Below are positions 55,191 through 64,000 of a stretch of 64,000 nucleotides of DNA, piece by piece. The position numbers were made by a program, and so were the translations under genes. Below the pieces are notes generated by a model, which worked only from the letters and a program-made list of their open reading frames with translations, ran no database searches and had not been told where the DNA came from. Source of the DNA: Rapana venosa (taxonomy: Eukaryota > Mollusca > Gastropoda > Neogastropoda > Muricidae); the NCBI GenBank assembly GCA_028751875.1, contig CM054135.1, positions 66,719,747 through 66,783,746 on the forward strand, written 5' to 3'. Numbering within the stretch: position 1 is the first letter of the stretch; every line of letters begins with the position of its first letter.

Positions 55191-55493
55191 GTGTCTGTCT
55201 GTCTGTCTGTCTGCCTTGAACTGGGCAGATATTTATTGTATGTAAATGCATACGTAGAGTGCTTAAGGTTTTGGTTTAAACTATTTCAAATGGATGAAGA
55301 ACGGTTACCACGCACAAGCTTTTGAAATGTTACTTGAACTTGATAAATCTGGTAAGCTTCAAAAGTTAGAGAGATATTGTGCGTCACTGGCTTTAATATA
55401 GTTTGGTTGCAACCGGTTGCTGGGACTACTTTGTCACAGCTGTCAGTTCCCCCCGCTTTCAGCTGCTAGCATGATATCCATTTCATCCCAGGG
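55191..55493. other. No gene recognised
   Basis: A (CTGT)n patch at 55190-55212, then unique sequence. Confidence 0.5.
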
Positions 55494-55496
55494 GGG

Positions 55497-55850
55497 CGGG
55501 ATAGCCTAGTGGTTAGAACATTTCCCTGGCAATCTGACGACCCGGGTTCAATTCCCGTTCAAGGGGATATTTTCCCCTGGAGTTAACATCAGTGCAGACT
55601 CCACTCTCCCCAAAAGTCTTTCAGATGAGACTAGAAACCGAGGCGCCGTGTGCGAACGCACGCAGAACACCTTGCGCACATGTTAAATCCTGTTCCGCTT
55701 TTCGTAAGAGTAGGCCATTGTGTTCCGGTGGGAACACATGACGGAATTTACAAAACTGCTATGCACACGGGGACTGGATATAAAAAAGCACATAAGTGCT
55801 TATTCCATTATCCTCGATACAAAAAACAAAAACAAAAAATCCTAACCCAG
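55497..55850 (+). mobile_element. tRNA-derived SINE, full length
   Basis: Head GCGGGATAGCCTAGTGGTTA (A box) and CCGGGTTCAATTCCCG (B box). The body includes AGTTAACATCAGTGCAGACT, AACCGAGGCGCCGTGTGCGA and TTCCGGTGGGAACACATGAC, and it ends TTCCATTATCCTCGATAC plus an A-rich tail. This is the best reference copy of the family in the window. Confidence 0.9.
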
Positions 55851-55872
55851 CCCCGCTAGGGCCAGCTGGTGC

Positions 55873-55944
55873 TAATTCTTGCTCATTTCCTGTATACCTC
55901 CACTACAGGCACATGAGAAACCGCGCGCAGCCTACCGCCAGTTT
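55873..55944 (+). repeat. DIRS left inverted terminal repeat
   Basis: Outer 40 bp complementary to 60274-60319; inner 36 bp inverted at 60641-60676. Confidence 0.9.
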
Positions 55945-56175
55945 CGTGCCTAGCCACCTTACTGACCAGACGTGTTATCGTATCGCCTCTCACTGTGTCG
56001 GCAACGCCCATCACTATCAGGAATCTGAGCATAAGCTATAATAGAGTTCTAGTCCTAGCCTTTCTTGGTTTCTTTTGAATTGTGTTAAAAACTGTTTCAT
56101 TTTATCACCACCTGTTTTGGTTTCTTTTGTATTGCTGGTGAAATACTTTGTATTGTGGATAAGTGTTCTGTGGGG

Positions 56176-56210
<35 letters not shown>
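56176..56210 (+). repeat. Poly-A tract abutting the gag-like start codon
   Basis: Thirty-five consecutive A residues end exactly at the ATG (56211) of the first DIRS ORF. Confidence 0.97.
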
Positions 56211-56214
<4 letters not shown>

Positions 56215-57320
56215 AGGTCTATGCTGCTGATTACTCTAGTGACCAGGATTTGGTGATGGATCTGTCTAATGAAGAAGAACCACAAGCTGTCATTTCTACT
56301 GAAAGGGAACCATCTCTCCGAGATATTTTGACAACTGTCCAAAATCTCTCTAGAAGAATGGAAAATTTGGAAAGAAGTGCACCGCACTCCCGGAAGAGGA
56401 AAATGAGCACTGGCTCAGACATAGAACCCCTCCTGGAAAATGAAGGGAAAAGAAAGAAGGCAGGCAGCGATTCAGAAACTGTTACTGACAGTGTTTCTGA
56501 TGAGAGGGCAGAGGAGCTGGAGAAAGAACTGATGGCAGATCTATAGAGGATGAGGATAAAGATGACGACATTTTCGCTGAAATGGCATCATCCTTTGATG
56601 ATAATGAGGAAAAAGGGCCACCGGTTTCTGAAAAACTGGCAAAGCTGCTTGAGTCCAGATTTGGATCGAAACTCCCAGACAGGAAACTGAGGGAAAAACT
56701 TACCAAGTACCCTATTCCCGAAAACTGTTCTTACCTGGGCGTTCCCGAACAAACCAGGAAGTTTTTTTGTTCTCAACCCCTTCTCACGAAAGACAGATGT
56801 CAGGATGGCAAATACACAAAAACCTGTCAAAAGCTGCCATAGCGATAACGCTCTGCACTGACCGACTTCTGAAAGTAAGAGATACCATCTCAGGCAGGGG
56901 GCAGCTAAAGTACGCGGTGAACTGACCGGATGCATAGCCTATCTTTCAGACGCCCTAGCCCTCACAGGTCATGCCAACCCATGACCTGTCCAGAAACGGA
57001 GAGAAATGCACCGACCCTGCCTACCCCGTGAACTCTCTGGCATATGTGCACCGCATGTTGCCATGACACCAGAACTACTGTATGGCGCCGAGTTTCACAA
57101 AGCATTGAAAGAAGTACAGGAGTCCCAGAAACTCGGTCAGAGCATGCGTGGCCAGCAAAAGAAAACCACATGGCAGCACAACAACACCAGCTCTTTTTTA
57201 GGCCGGAAGCCATGGAGGCAGGGGCAGACAAACAAGATGTTTTGGAAGAAGGGTCAGAAAAACAGCCACCGGCAGTAACTCGATCCCTGACTGAACCGCC
57301 CCTCCCTTCTGGAAACAAGG
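56211..57320 (+). pseudogene. DIRS gag-like ORF, frame-broken
   Basis: From ATG 56211 the frame reads an acidic N-terminus (MEVYAADYSSDQDLVMDLSN), a short coiled-coil-like stretch (LRDILTTVQNLSRRMENLER), a nuclear-signal-like SRKRKM and EGKRKKAG, and stops at 56546. The protein continues in shifted frames (56582-56842: PVSEKLAKLLESRFGSKLPD, KYPIPENCSYLGVPE). A third frame near 57006-57278 includes YGAEFHKALKEVQESQKLGQ and ends about 57320. Such proteins form the particle or nucleoprotein in DIRS elements. Two or more frameshifts, or one intron, separate the parts. Confidence 0.7.
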
Positions 57321-57329
57321 TTAGTGAAT

Positions 57330-59100
57330 TTGAACTTTGCTTGCCCTCTCTGTGTGCTTATCTTAAAGCCAAGCATGATAAATTTGCAGCAGGAAGCATT
57401 AAGGAAAAGTTGTCTCGCTGGAATGTGTTAACTTCTGACCCTGATGTACTTGAAACAGTTGAAGGAATTAAAATCATTTTTGATGATTGCCCAGAAGATA
57501 TAAGCAAAGTTCACAAAGGTCATTTAACAAACATGAAAATTATGCTATTGACTTTGAAATAGAAAACCTGTTGAACAAAGGTGTGATTAAAGAATCCTTG
57601 CCAGAATCAGGACAAATTGTCTCACCTATCTTTGTTAGGGAGAAAAAAGATGGATCATTTAGAATGATTTTGAATCTGAAAGCTCTAAATGAAAAGGTAG
57701 AATATAAGAAATTTAAGATGGAAACAATACATACAGCTTTGGATCTAGTGACGCAAATTGTTATTTTGCATCAATTGATCTGAGAGATGCCTATTATGTC
57801 ATAGCAGTAGAGGAGACTTTTCAGAAATACCTGAAATTCAGATGGAGAGGAAAACTGTACTGTTTTCAGGCAGCTGCCATGGGACTCAGTCCGATTCCCA
57901 GAAAATTCACAAAACTTATGAAACCTGTCCTAGCATGCTTACATGATATGGGTCACCAGATAACTTCATTCATTGATGATAGTTTAATTGTTGGAGAGTC
58001 TGAAACAGAAGTTGTACAGTGTGTGACAGACACGATAAAATTATTAGACTATCTAGGATTCTATGTACATGAAAAGAAATCTCAGTTCATACCTGGGTTT
58101 CAAAATAAACTCCATAGACATGTCCGTCATGCTGACAGATGAACGGAAACAGAAACTGTTGTGTGCATGCAAAGAATTATTCAGTCAGAAGAATGTTACC
58201 ATAAGATCTCTGGCATCTTGTATTGGACTAATGGTTTCTTGTTTTCTTGCTGTGCCAATGGGCCCTTTGTACTACAGAGCACTTGAACAAGACAAATGTT
58301 TTGCACTTAAAATAAGTAAGGGAAACTGGGATAAGTCTGCAGTGTTATCAGCTGAAGGAAAAGCAGAGCTAGAATGGTGGATCAATAACATAGATAAACA
58401 AAAGGCTCCTATTCAGAGATCAGATCCTACTATTACTATGAAGACAGACAGCTCAGGTACAGGATGGGTGCTTGGATTGTTGAGACCAAAGCCCAAACAC
58501 AAGGCTGGTGGAGTGAGAAAGACAAAGAAGGACATATAAACTCATTGGAGCTATTAGCTGTCTTGTTTGGTCTCAAATCTTTGTTGCATGACAAACTGAA
58601 TGTTCACATAAAAATCATGTCTGATAACACAAGCACAGTTGGTTGTATTAACAACATGGGTTCTAACAGATCAAAACAGCTGAATAACGTGTCTCAGCAA
58701 ATCTGGCATTGGTGTGGAAGCAGGAACATATGCTCAGTGCTGCCACATCCCTGGAGTTGATAATATTGAAGCTGACAGGCTGTCTAGACATGGCCACATA
58801 GACACAGAATGGAAACTTGATTCACTGCTTCTCTCTGAGGCTCTGAATATTCTAGATATAAAACCTGACATTGACTTGTTTGCTTCTAGATTAAATTTTC
58901 AGTTTTCCAGATATGTGTCTTTCTTGCCTGACCCAGGAGCATGTGCTATTGACGCATTTAGCATGTATTGGGGTAATGAAACTGTCTATTGTTTTCCCCC
59001 TTTCAGCATTCTATCCCGTGTCCTGGCAAAGTTAAAGAAAGACAAAGCAAGAGGGGTTATAGTAGCACCAGCCTGGAAAAACCAGCCTTTTTGGCCAGCA
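57330..59100 (+). pseudogene. DIRS reverse transcriptase-RNase H, frame-broken
   Basis: Segments in several frames: the N-terminal linker CAYLKAKHDKFAAGSIKEKL, fingers REKKDGSFRMILNLKALNEK (57640), palm FQAAAMGLSPIPRKFTKLMK and the catalytic SFIDDSLIVGES (about 57975). Next are thumb LDYLGFYVHEKKSQF, RNase H TMKTDSSGTGWVLG (Asp), SLELLAVLFGLKSLL (Glu) and KIMSDNTSTVGCINNMG (Asp). The C-terminal DIRS block follows: DIDLFASRLNFQFSRYVSF, DPGACAIDAFSMYWGN and CFPPFSILSRVLAKL. Frame breaks lie near 57545, 57780, 58120 and 58500, so this copy makes no active enzyme. The last frame runs on to 59385 and overlaps the recombinase ORF. Confidence 0.85.
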
Positions 59101-60209
59101 CTAATGAAAATCCTCACAGCCAGGCCAGTCCTCTTGTCAGCCAGGAACACTCTACTGACACAACCAAGTCAAAAGGAGATGAAACACCCACTAAAGAAAA
59201 GCTTGACTCTGTTAGTCTGCAAAGTGTCAGGGATAGATTCAGAACACAAGGGTTTTCTGAGGACACTACCAGTATTCTCATGTCCTCATGGCGACCTGCA
59301 ACAAAACAGATGTATGATGTGTACATACGAAAGTGGGAGAGGTACGCGTGTGAGCAACAGGTGGATTCAGTTTCACCGCCTCTAGCCACAGCTGTAAATT
59401 TTCTGGCATCTCTGTTGAAAGAGGGATATTCATATAGCGCTGTGGGCACCGCTCGTTCTGCGCTAAGTTGTTTTCTCTGCAACTATGAAGGGGCTACGTT
59501 CGGTCAACATGAACTTGTAAAAAGATTTATGAAGGGTGTTTTTGAAAGAAAACCACCACTACCAAAGTATCACCAAACTTGGGATGTAAATATTGTGCTT
59601 AAAATGCTAGAAACGTGGGTTCCAGTGGATAAACTAACGTTCAAAGAACTGACAATGAAACTTGTGATGTTAATTGCACTGCTGTCGGGTCAGAGGTGTC
59701 AAACTATTGCTGCACTTGACATCGATAATATGCTACTAACGAGGCAAAAATGTGTATTTTATGTAAATAGTTTATTAAAACAATCAAGAAGAGGAGCCCA
59801 TCAATCACCGATTGAACTCATGGCTTTTGTGGATAAGGAGGCTCTGTGTGTAGTTCACACATTGAAAGAATACCTTAGACGAAGAAAAGAAATGAGGGCT
59901 CAGATTTCCACTGGACATTTGTTTATCACTCTCCAAGCACCGCACAGAGGAGCTAGTAGCGATACCATCTCTCGCTGGCTGAAATGGACGCTGGAGAGGG
60001 CAGGCATAGACATTACACGCTTCACAGCCCACAGTACCAGGTCAGCCAGTACTTCAGCAGCAAAACTTGCAGACGCTCCAATACACATCATAATGAAAGC
60101 AGCTGGATGGACGAATGTTTCCACATTTGCAAAATTTTATAATAAGAATGTGGGACCAACACTGACCATGGGCCAGTCCATCATGGAGCGTTTCCTAACA
60201 CAGAAGTAA
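58989..60209 (+). CDS. DIRS tyrosine recombinase, intact
   Basis: A 406-codon frame. The first about 75 codons overlap the end of the RT/RNase H frame. A SAM-like N-terminal domain (SSWRPATKQMYDVYIRKWER, FLASLLKEGYSYSAVGTARS) precedes the catalytic domain. The catalytic set is present: first Arg in LLSGQRCQTIAALD, Lys-containing strand near YVNSLLKQSRRG, H-x-x-R in FTAHSTRSAS, Trp in AAGWTNVSTF and the nucleophile Tyr in FAKFYNK. The family integrates circular DNA copies by strand exchange without target duplication. The native start is uncertain; a more likely one is downstream of the overlap. Being intact while the RT is broken, it is the best-preserved gene of the element. Confidence 0.9.
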   Translation: MFSPFQHSIPCPGKVKERQSKRGYSSTSLEKPAFLASTNENPHSQASPLVSQEHSTDTTKSKGDETPTKEKLDSVSLQSVRDRFRTQGFSEDTTSILMSSWRPATKQMYDVYIRKWERYACEQQVDSVSPPLATAVNFLASLLKEGYSYSAVGTARSALSCFLCNYEGATFGQHELVKRFMKGVFERKPPLPKYHQTWDVNIVLKMLETWVPVDKLTFKELTMKLVMLIALLSGQRCQTIAALDIDNMLLTRQKCVFYVNSLLKQSRRGAHQSPIELMAFVDKEALCVVHTLKEYLRRRKEMRAQISTGHLFITLQAPHRGASSDTISRWLKWTLERAGIDITRFTAHSTRSASTSAAKLADAPIHIIMKAAGWTNVSTFAKFYNKNVGPTLTMGQSIMERFLTQK

Positions 60210-60273
60210 GGTAGGACATGTTTCTTTTTCATTTGATGGATGTGTTTGTCTCGAGAACACTGTGGCTCTCAAA

Positions 60274-60406
60274 TCTCATGTGCCTGTAGTGGAGGTATAC
60301 AGGAAATGAGCAAGAATTAAATACAATAAAGCGAGACTTACCTCGTAAGTTGAAGCTGTTTGTAAATTCTTGCGAATTTATTGTAGACCGGAACGGAGTG
60401 CACATG
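60274..60406 (+). repeat. DIRS internal complementary region
   Basis: 60274-60319 is the reverse complement of 55873-55918, and 60316-60406 of 60670-60761. The two parts meet in TAATT, shared by both outer ends. This region is thought to template completion of the ends and circle formation. Confidence 0.9.
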
Positions 60407-60640
60407 CCCACCCGTGCAATGGTCTGCATGCATACCATGCAAGTAAAATGAAATGCATACCATGCAAACGAAACTACTACCACTAGAAAAAATGAAGAAT
60501 TGCCATCAGTGTTCTTGCACACCGTGCAAATAGTAAGACATCCCACCCAAAGTAAATGAAAAGGAATGATAACAATGTTTATTAATTATATGATGATCCT
60601 GTTATATATAGTGTGACACAGTGTTCTCTCGAGGCTCTAA

Positions 60641-60761
60641 AAACTGGCGGTAGGCTGCGCGCGGTTTCTCATGTGCACTCCGTTCCGGTCTACAATAAAT
60701 TCGCAAGAATTTACAAACAGCTTCAACTTACGAGGTAAGTCTCGCTTTATTGTATTTAATT
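60641..60761 (-). repeat. DIRS right inverted terminal repeat
   Basis: Starts AAACTGGCGGTAGGCTGCGC (inverse of the left repeat) and runs to the outer end TTTATTGTATTTAATT. With the internal region it can form a stem of about 90 bp. Confidence 0.9.
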
Positions 60762-61309
60762 ATATCAGGAACTGACCACACTTGGACTAAAAGGAAAGGT
60801 GTGCTAAATTTAGCACTCTTGACTGAACGATATTGGTTTTGCACGTTATGTATAAAAGTTTTTTTTTTACATATATTCAAACCGAGGCTTGTTGACATGT
60901 TCTGGGGGCAAACCGGTGTCTTATTTTCATGGAATTTATTAACGAGCTGTTCAACTGTTGACCTTCCTTTTCTGAATTAATCCTGCCTAATTGGCTGGGA
61001 GAATGTTGTTTTAAAAAAAAATTCTGCATGATGAAGTGGAAGAATTCATTTAAAAATTAGGTGTGTGTGTGATTAAATGATTTTTAATGTTAGTCTATCG
61101 GTTTCCTTCTTATATATTCTATTTGTCTGTCTTTTAAAAATGTTTCTCTTTGTTTTTCCCGTTTGTTTAATAAATGATTGGAGATTTTTAAAAGAAAAAA
61201 AAGAAAGAAAACGAATGACTCTTGTCTACCAGTCCTGAAAGCTTGAATAGGTATGGTCAAGCAAAAGATGATTCAGTTACACATTTGAAAAGACAGAGAC
61301 TTACCTAAA
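60762..61309. other. No gene recognised
   Basis: AT-rich unique sequence without coding signal. Confidence 0.5.
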
Positions 61310-61795
61310 TATCTTAAAGTAAGAATGGTCAAAACACCTAGATCAGAAGCCTAGAAACTAAAACATTAGTGACAAAATAAACACTGCCGAAATGTGGTTT
61401 TACAGGCGACTTCTGAGAGATACATGATCAGACAGAAAAACTAATGAAAGCATTTTGATAAACTCTTCATGCAAAGACAAATGTTAGCTGAACTTATCGA
61501 GTGCAGGCTGAGATTTGCTGGTCATGCAGACAAAAAACCCAGACAAATCTGGTGAGGACAGTGGCCCAAAGCAAGGTTGAGAGCGAAAGAAAAAGAGGCA
61601 GACCACCAACATCCTACATTGTCAACAACACTGAGATCAGTGGTCTGGGAGGGCTACAGGAGATCGTCGAACTGAGCAAAGACAGAGAAAGATGGAGAAC
61701 CCTCATGGCATCTTCTGTTGACAGCGGTCATGGAGACAGGGGACAGGTGGTGTTCAAAACTCTTCTCTCCTGAAAAGCAGTCAAGCACTCAATCA
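61310..61795 (+). mobile_element. LINE C-terminal fragment (RTE-like tail)
   Basis: Frames include EMWFYRRLLRDT near 61390, CRLRFAGHADKKPRQIW-type codons, and 61501-61773 with LVRTVAQSKVESERKRGRPP, GLGGLQEIVELSKDRERWRT. The GRPP block and the DRxxWR motif are typical of the C-terminal ends of RTE and related LINEs, but the sequence differs clearly from the RTE family at 1-1814. A frameshift lies near 61540. Confidence 0.65.
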
Positions 61796-61884
61796 AATCA
61801 ACAACAAAAGACAGACAGGACAAACTTTTTACTTTGGGGACATAATTAGAAAGGCGTGTTATTCTGAGACCCCCTCCTGTCTGA

Positions 61885-62820
61885 GAGAGGGTGCTTCATG
61901 GTCAGAACGGTATGAGGCCAGAACAGCATGCAGTCACAACAGTACGTGGTCAGATCGGTACAAGACCAGGACGAATGGTATGTTGTCAGAATGCACGGAA
62001 CCGGTCAGAACAAATGGTATATGGTCAGAACGAATGGTATGTGTCAGAACGGTATATGGTCAGAACGAATGGCAAATGGTCATAACGGTATGTGGTCAGA
62101 ACGGCATGTGGTCAGAATGGCATGTGGTCAGAACGCACGGTACCAGTCAGAACGACTGGGACGTGGTCAGAACAGTATATGGTAGAACGAATGGGATGTG
62201 GTCAGAACAGTGGTCAGAACGAATGGGATGTGGTCAGAACAGTGGTCAGAACGAATGGGATGTGGTCAGAACAGTGGTCAGAACGAATGGGGGGTGTGGT
62301 CAGAACAGCGGTCAGAACGAATGGGGGTGTGGTCAGAACAGCGGTCAGAACGAATGGGGTGTGGTCAGAACAGTGGTCAGAACGAATGGGGGGTGTGGTC
62401 AGAACAGCGGTCAGAACGAATGGGGGTGTGGTCAGAACGAATGGGGTGTGGTCAGAACGAATGGGATGTGGTCAGAACGGTTCGGTCAAAACGAATGGGA
62501 TGTGGTCAGAACAGTGGTCAGAACGAATGGGATGTGGTCAGAACAGTGGTCAGAACGAATGGGGGTGTGGTCAGAACAGTGGTCAGAACGAATGGGGTGT
62601 GGTCAGAACGGTGTGGTCAGAACAAATGGGGTGTGGTCAGAATGGCGTGCAATCATAAGGGTACGAATTCACAATGCTGTGTGGGCAGAACAGCACGTGG
62701 TCACAGTGGCATGTAGTCATCACGGCATGTAGTCAGAAAGACACATGGTCAAAACGGCACGCGGTCACAATGACACGTGGTAACAATGACATGTGGTAAC
62801 AATGACATGTGGTCACAATG
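61885..62820 (+). repeat. About 20-bp minisatellite (GTGGTCAGAACGAATGGGAT unit)
   Basis: Dozens of imperfect units of GTGGTCAGAACGAATGGG and GTGGTCAGAACA. The centre (62200-62640) is highly homogeneous; the edges drift to GTGGTCACAATGACAT. All three plus frames are open through the centre because units contain no stops, which explains the long predicted frames (up to 250 codons). A coding role is not supported. Confidence 0.93.
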
Positions 62821-63326
62821 ATAAGACCCCCACCAGGCCTCTTTAGGGGAGGTTTGGTGTGGTCCTCACATAATCCAGATCCACGTCTGATTAGCATCTA
62901 ATGTGGGCTTTTTTCCACAAATGTCCAAATGTACAGTCCTGGGGAAATAGGTGGTTTTTTCTATCCTATCTTTTTGGTCTCTTTTTCTTTAATCATCACC
63001 AAGATTAACAGTAGCATGGTTTATTTTGTTTTTGCTGTTTTTAGCCATGAACAGGTGATGAAAGAAATGATCCCATGCCATGGGTTACTTCTCGTGTTTA
63101 TCTGCAAACAATTTTCCTATCAATAAATCACTGGAAGTGGGAGGGGGAGGATCATCACTTCATCACAGATGGCAAGAAAAGAAAACCACCCCAACCCTTC
63201 AGCACCGATGAAAAGATCACCACTCTACTTATGTATCTATTCTTCTAATTCGAGGATAATGGAATAAGCTCTCATGTACTTTTTTTTGCACAGACCTATT
63301 GGCGACTGTGCTGGTGTCATTTTTTT
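62821..63326. other. No gene; short SINE 3' remnant
   Basis: AATTCGAGGATAATGGAATA at 63247-63266 matches the reverse SINE tail. The rest is unique. Confidence 0.5.
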
Positions 63327-63790
63327 TTACACAACACTGGCGTTGACTCCATCCACTAATGTTTCAATCAGGCTTGCTGTTTTCGATTCTGTTTCATGAG
63401 GGGATCCAGTGACGTCACAGTCTGTTGTGCACAAGTGTCTCCATTCTCCTGCATGTGCAACACAGCCAGCACATTGCTGTCTTACTGGCCTGTCTGCTCC
63501 TGTAGTTGTGTGCACTGTGTCACGTTTTTTCTGTGTACAGAATGTTCCAGATGCAGCTGGTAAATTTTGTGACACATTCACATCAGAATCACAAAATAAC
63601 TCAGTACTTGCTTGCTTGTTGTTGCTTCTTTGTTCTTCCTTGATTACGTCGGGTCTGGATGGGCTTTTTTCCCCCCTGAAATACTGAACTTTAGAACTTT
63701 GATTCAAGATAGGACCTGCCATATTAATTTTCCCCTCACCTGCAACCTTCCAACTTGCCACAGCCTTGTCTGTCTGCAGAGTAGAGTTGT
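63327..63790 (-). CDS. Unassigned ORF or exon
   Basis: A minus-strand frame open for about 150 codons to a stop at 63327, with no ATG at its likely start. It contains STLQTDKAVASWKVAGEGKI, TELFCDSDVNVSQNLPAASG, TFCTQKKRDTVHTTTGADRP and a Cys/His cluster (QQCAGCVAHAGEWRHLCTTD). The cluster is loosely reminiscent of the small zinc-binding tail of some DNA transposases, but the match is weak. Amino-acid composition is balanced, which favours real coding, possibly an exon or a transposon ORF. No function is assigned. Confidence 0.33.
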
Positions 63791-63898
63791 CTCCACACTA
63801 GCTGAAAGTCCAGTGACTGGCATTTTGAAGGTGTTACGAAAATACTTAATACAGCTCTCTTCAAACACACCCTGTTGCTTTGCTAACATGTGAGAACG

Positions 63899-63904
63899 GG
63901 GAGG

Positions 63905-63967
<63 letters not shown>
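63899..63967. repeat. (GA)n microsatellite
   Basis: GAGGGAGGGA passing into a pure GA run. Confidence 0.96.
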
Positions 63968-63971
<4 letters not shown>

Positions 63972-64000
63972 CTATCTCAAAAGCTTATTCGTTTTAAATC

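Larger units (their letters stand above)
55873..60761 (+). mobile_element. DIRS-type (tyrosine-recombinase) retrotransposon
   Basis: The left end starts TAATTCTTGCTCATTTCC and the right end finishes TTTATTGTATTTAATT. A 36-bp inverted repeat links the ends (55909-55944 with 60641-60676, core GAGAAACCGCGCGCAGCCTA). Before the right end, 60274-60406 is an internal complementary region. Its first part is the reverse complement of the outer left end, and its second part is the reverse complement of the outer right end. Coding order is gag-like, RT/RNase H, then tyrosine recombinase. No target duplication is expected, and none is seen. Confidence 0.93.

Noticed and set aside
55497..55575. Functional tRNA gene
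   Set aside because: A and B boxes are present but the cloverleaf is degenerate, and the SINE body and tail follow in several copies.
61928..62732. Genes of 170-250 codons in the GGTCAGAAC array
   Set aside because: Three overlapping frames are equally open because repeat units lack stops; there is no non-repeat coding sequence.
61885..62820. CRISPR array
   Set aside because: Repeats are contiguous without unique spacers, and the genome is animal.
63400..63480. piggyBac-type C-terminal zinc finger
   Set aside because: The Cys/His spacing in QQCAGCVAHAGEWRHLCTTD matches only loosely, and no DDD transposase core is present nearby.

Overview
The window looks like accessory DNA from an animal genome, most likely a mollusc (probably a marine gastropod). 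The evidence is intron-split class C GPCR exons, dense microsatellites, tRNA-derived SINEs, and LINE families (RTE, L2/CR1, Rex1-like, L1/Tx1-like). There are no bacterial-style operons. Most long reading frames belong to transposable elements or are read-through of microsatellites. All calls were made by eye; no search was run.

Layout, left to right. 1-1814 is the 3' part of an RTE retrotransposon inserted in a minus-strand L2-like LINE (1815-2985). 2986-16500 holds microsatellites, SINEs (including a SINE whose head joins a tRNA-like A box to 5S rRNA-like promoter boxes), a 5'-truncated L2, two 5' exons of a class C GPCR on the minus strand (11076-10846 and 7468-7324), and an ORF of about 308 codons broken at a poly-C run (13818-14745). 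16500-25440 is a nested stack: a plus-strand PIN-like gene relic is split at 16923/21107 by a minus-strand Rex1-like LINE, which itself contains an internally deleted RTE copy (18667-20215). The same gene is split again by a full RTE copy (21325-24517) with a 10-bp target duplication and a 5' inversion typical of twin priming. 27350-29968 is a MULE DNA transposon with a 9-bp target duplication and terminal repeats built of short CGCGAGTG-type units.

33677-43989 is the most unusual object: a 10.3-kb element with about 157-bp inverted terminal repeats. Each repeat is itself an imperfect palindrome centred on GGCGAAGCC, so each end can fold as a hairpin. The element sits inside an L1/Tx1-like LINE whose halves lie on both sides. 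Its right end has two overlapping compact ORFs. Near its left end the minus strand carries a broken P-loop ATPase with Walker A GQTGCGKT and further sequence resembling viral packaging ATPases. The interior is full of homopolymers and frame breaks.

44-55 kb holds more LINE and SINE fragments and a terminal class C GPCR exon (50031-49549) belonging to a second gene upstream of the first, so the receptors appear tandemly arranged. 55873-60761 is a DIRS-type tyrosine-recombinase retrotransposon: inverted terminal repeats, internal complementary region, broken gag and RT/RNase H frames, and an intact recombinase. 61.3-64 kb has a LINE tail, a 1-kb minisatellite with a roughly 20-bp unit open in several frames, an unassigned ORF, and a (GA)n tract.

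Apart from the two receptor genes, little here works together as host biology. The region reads as repeated invasion, with insertion order recoverable from target duplications and interrupted reading frames.
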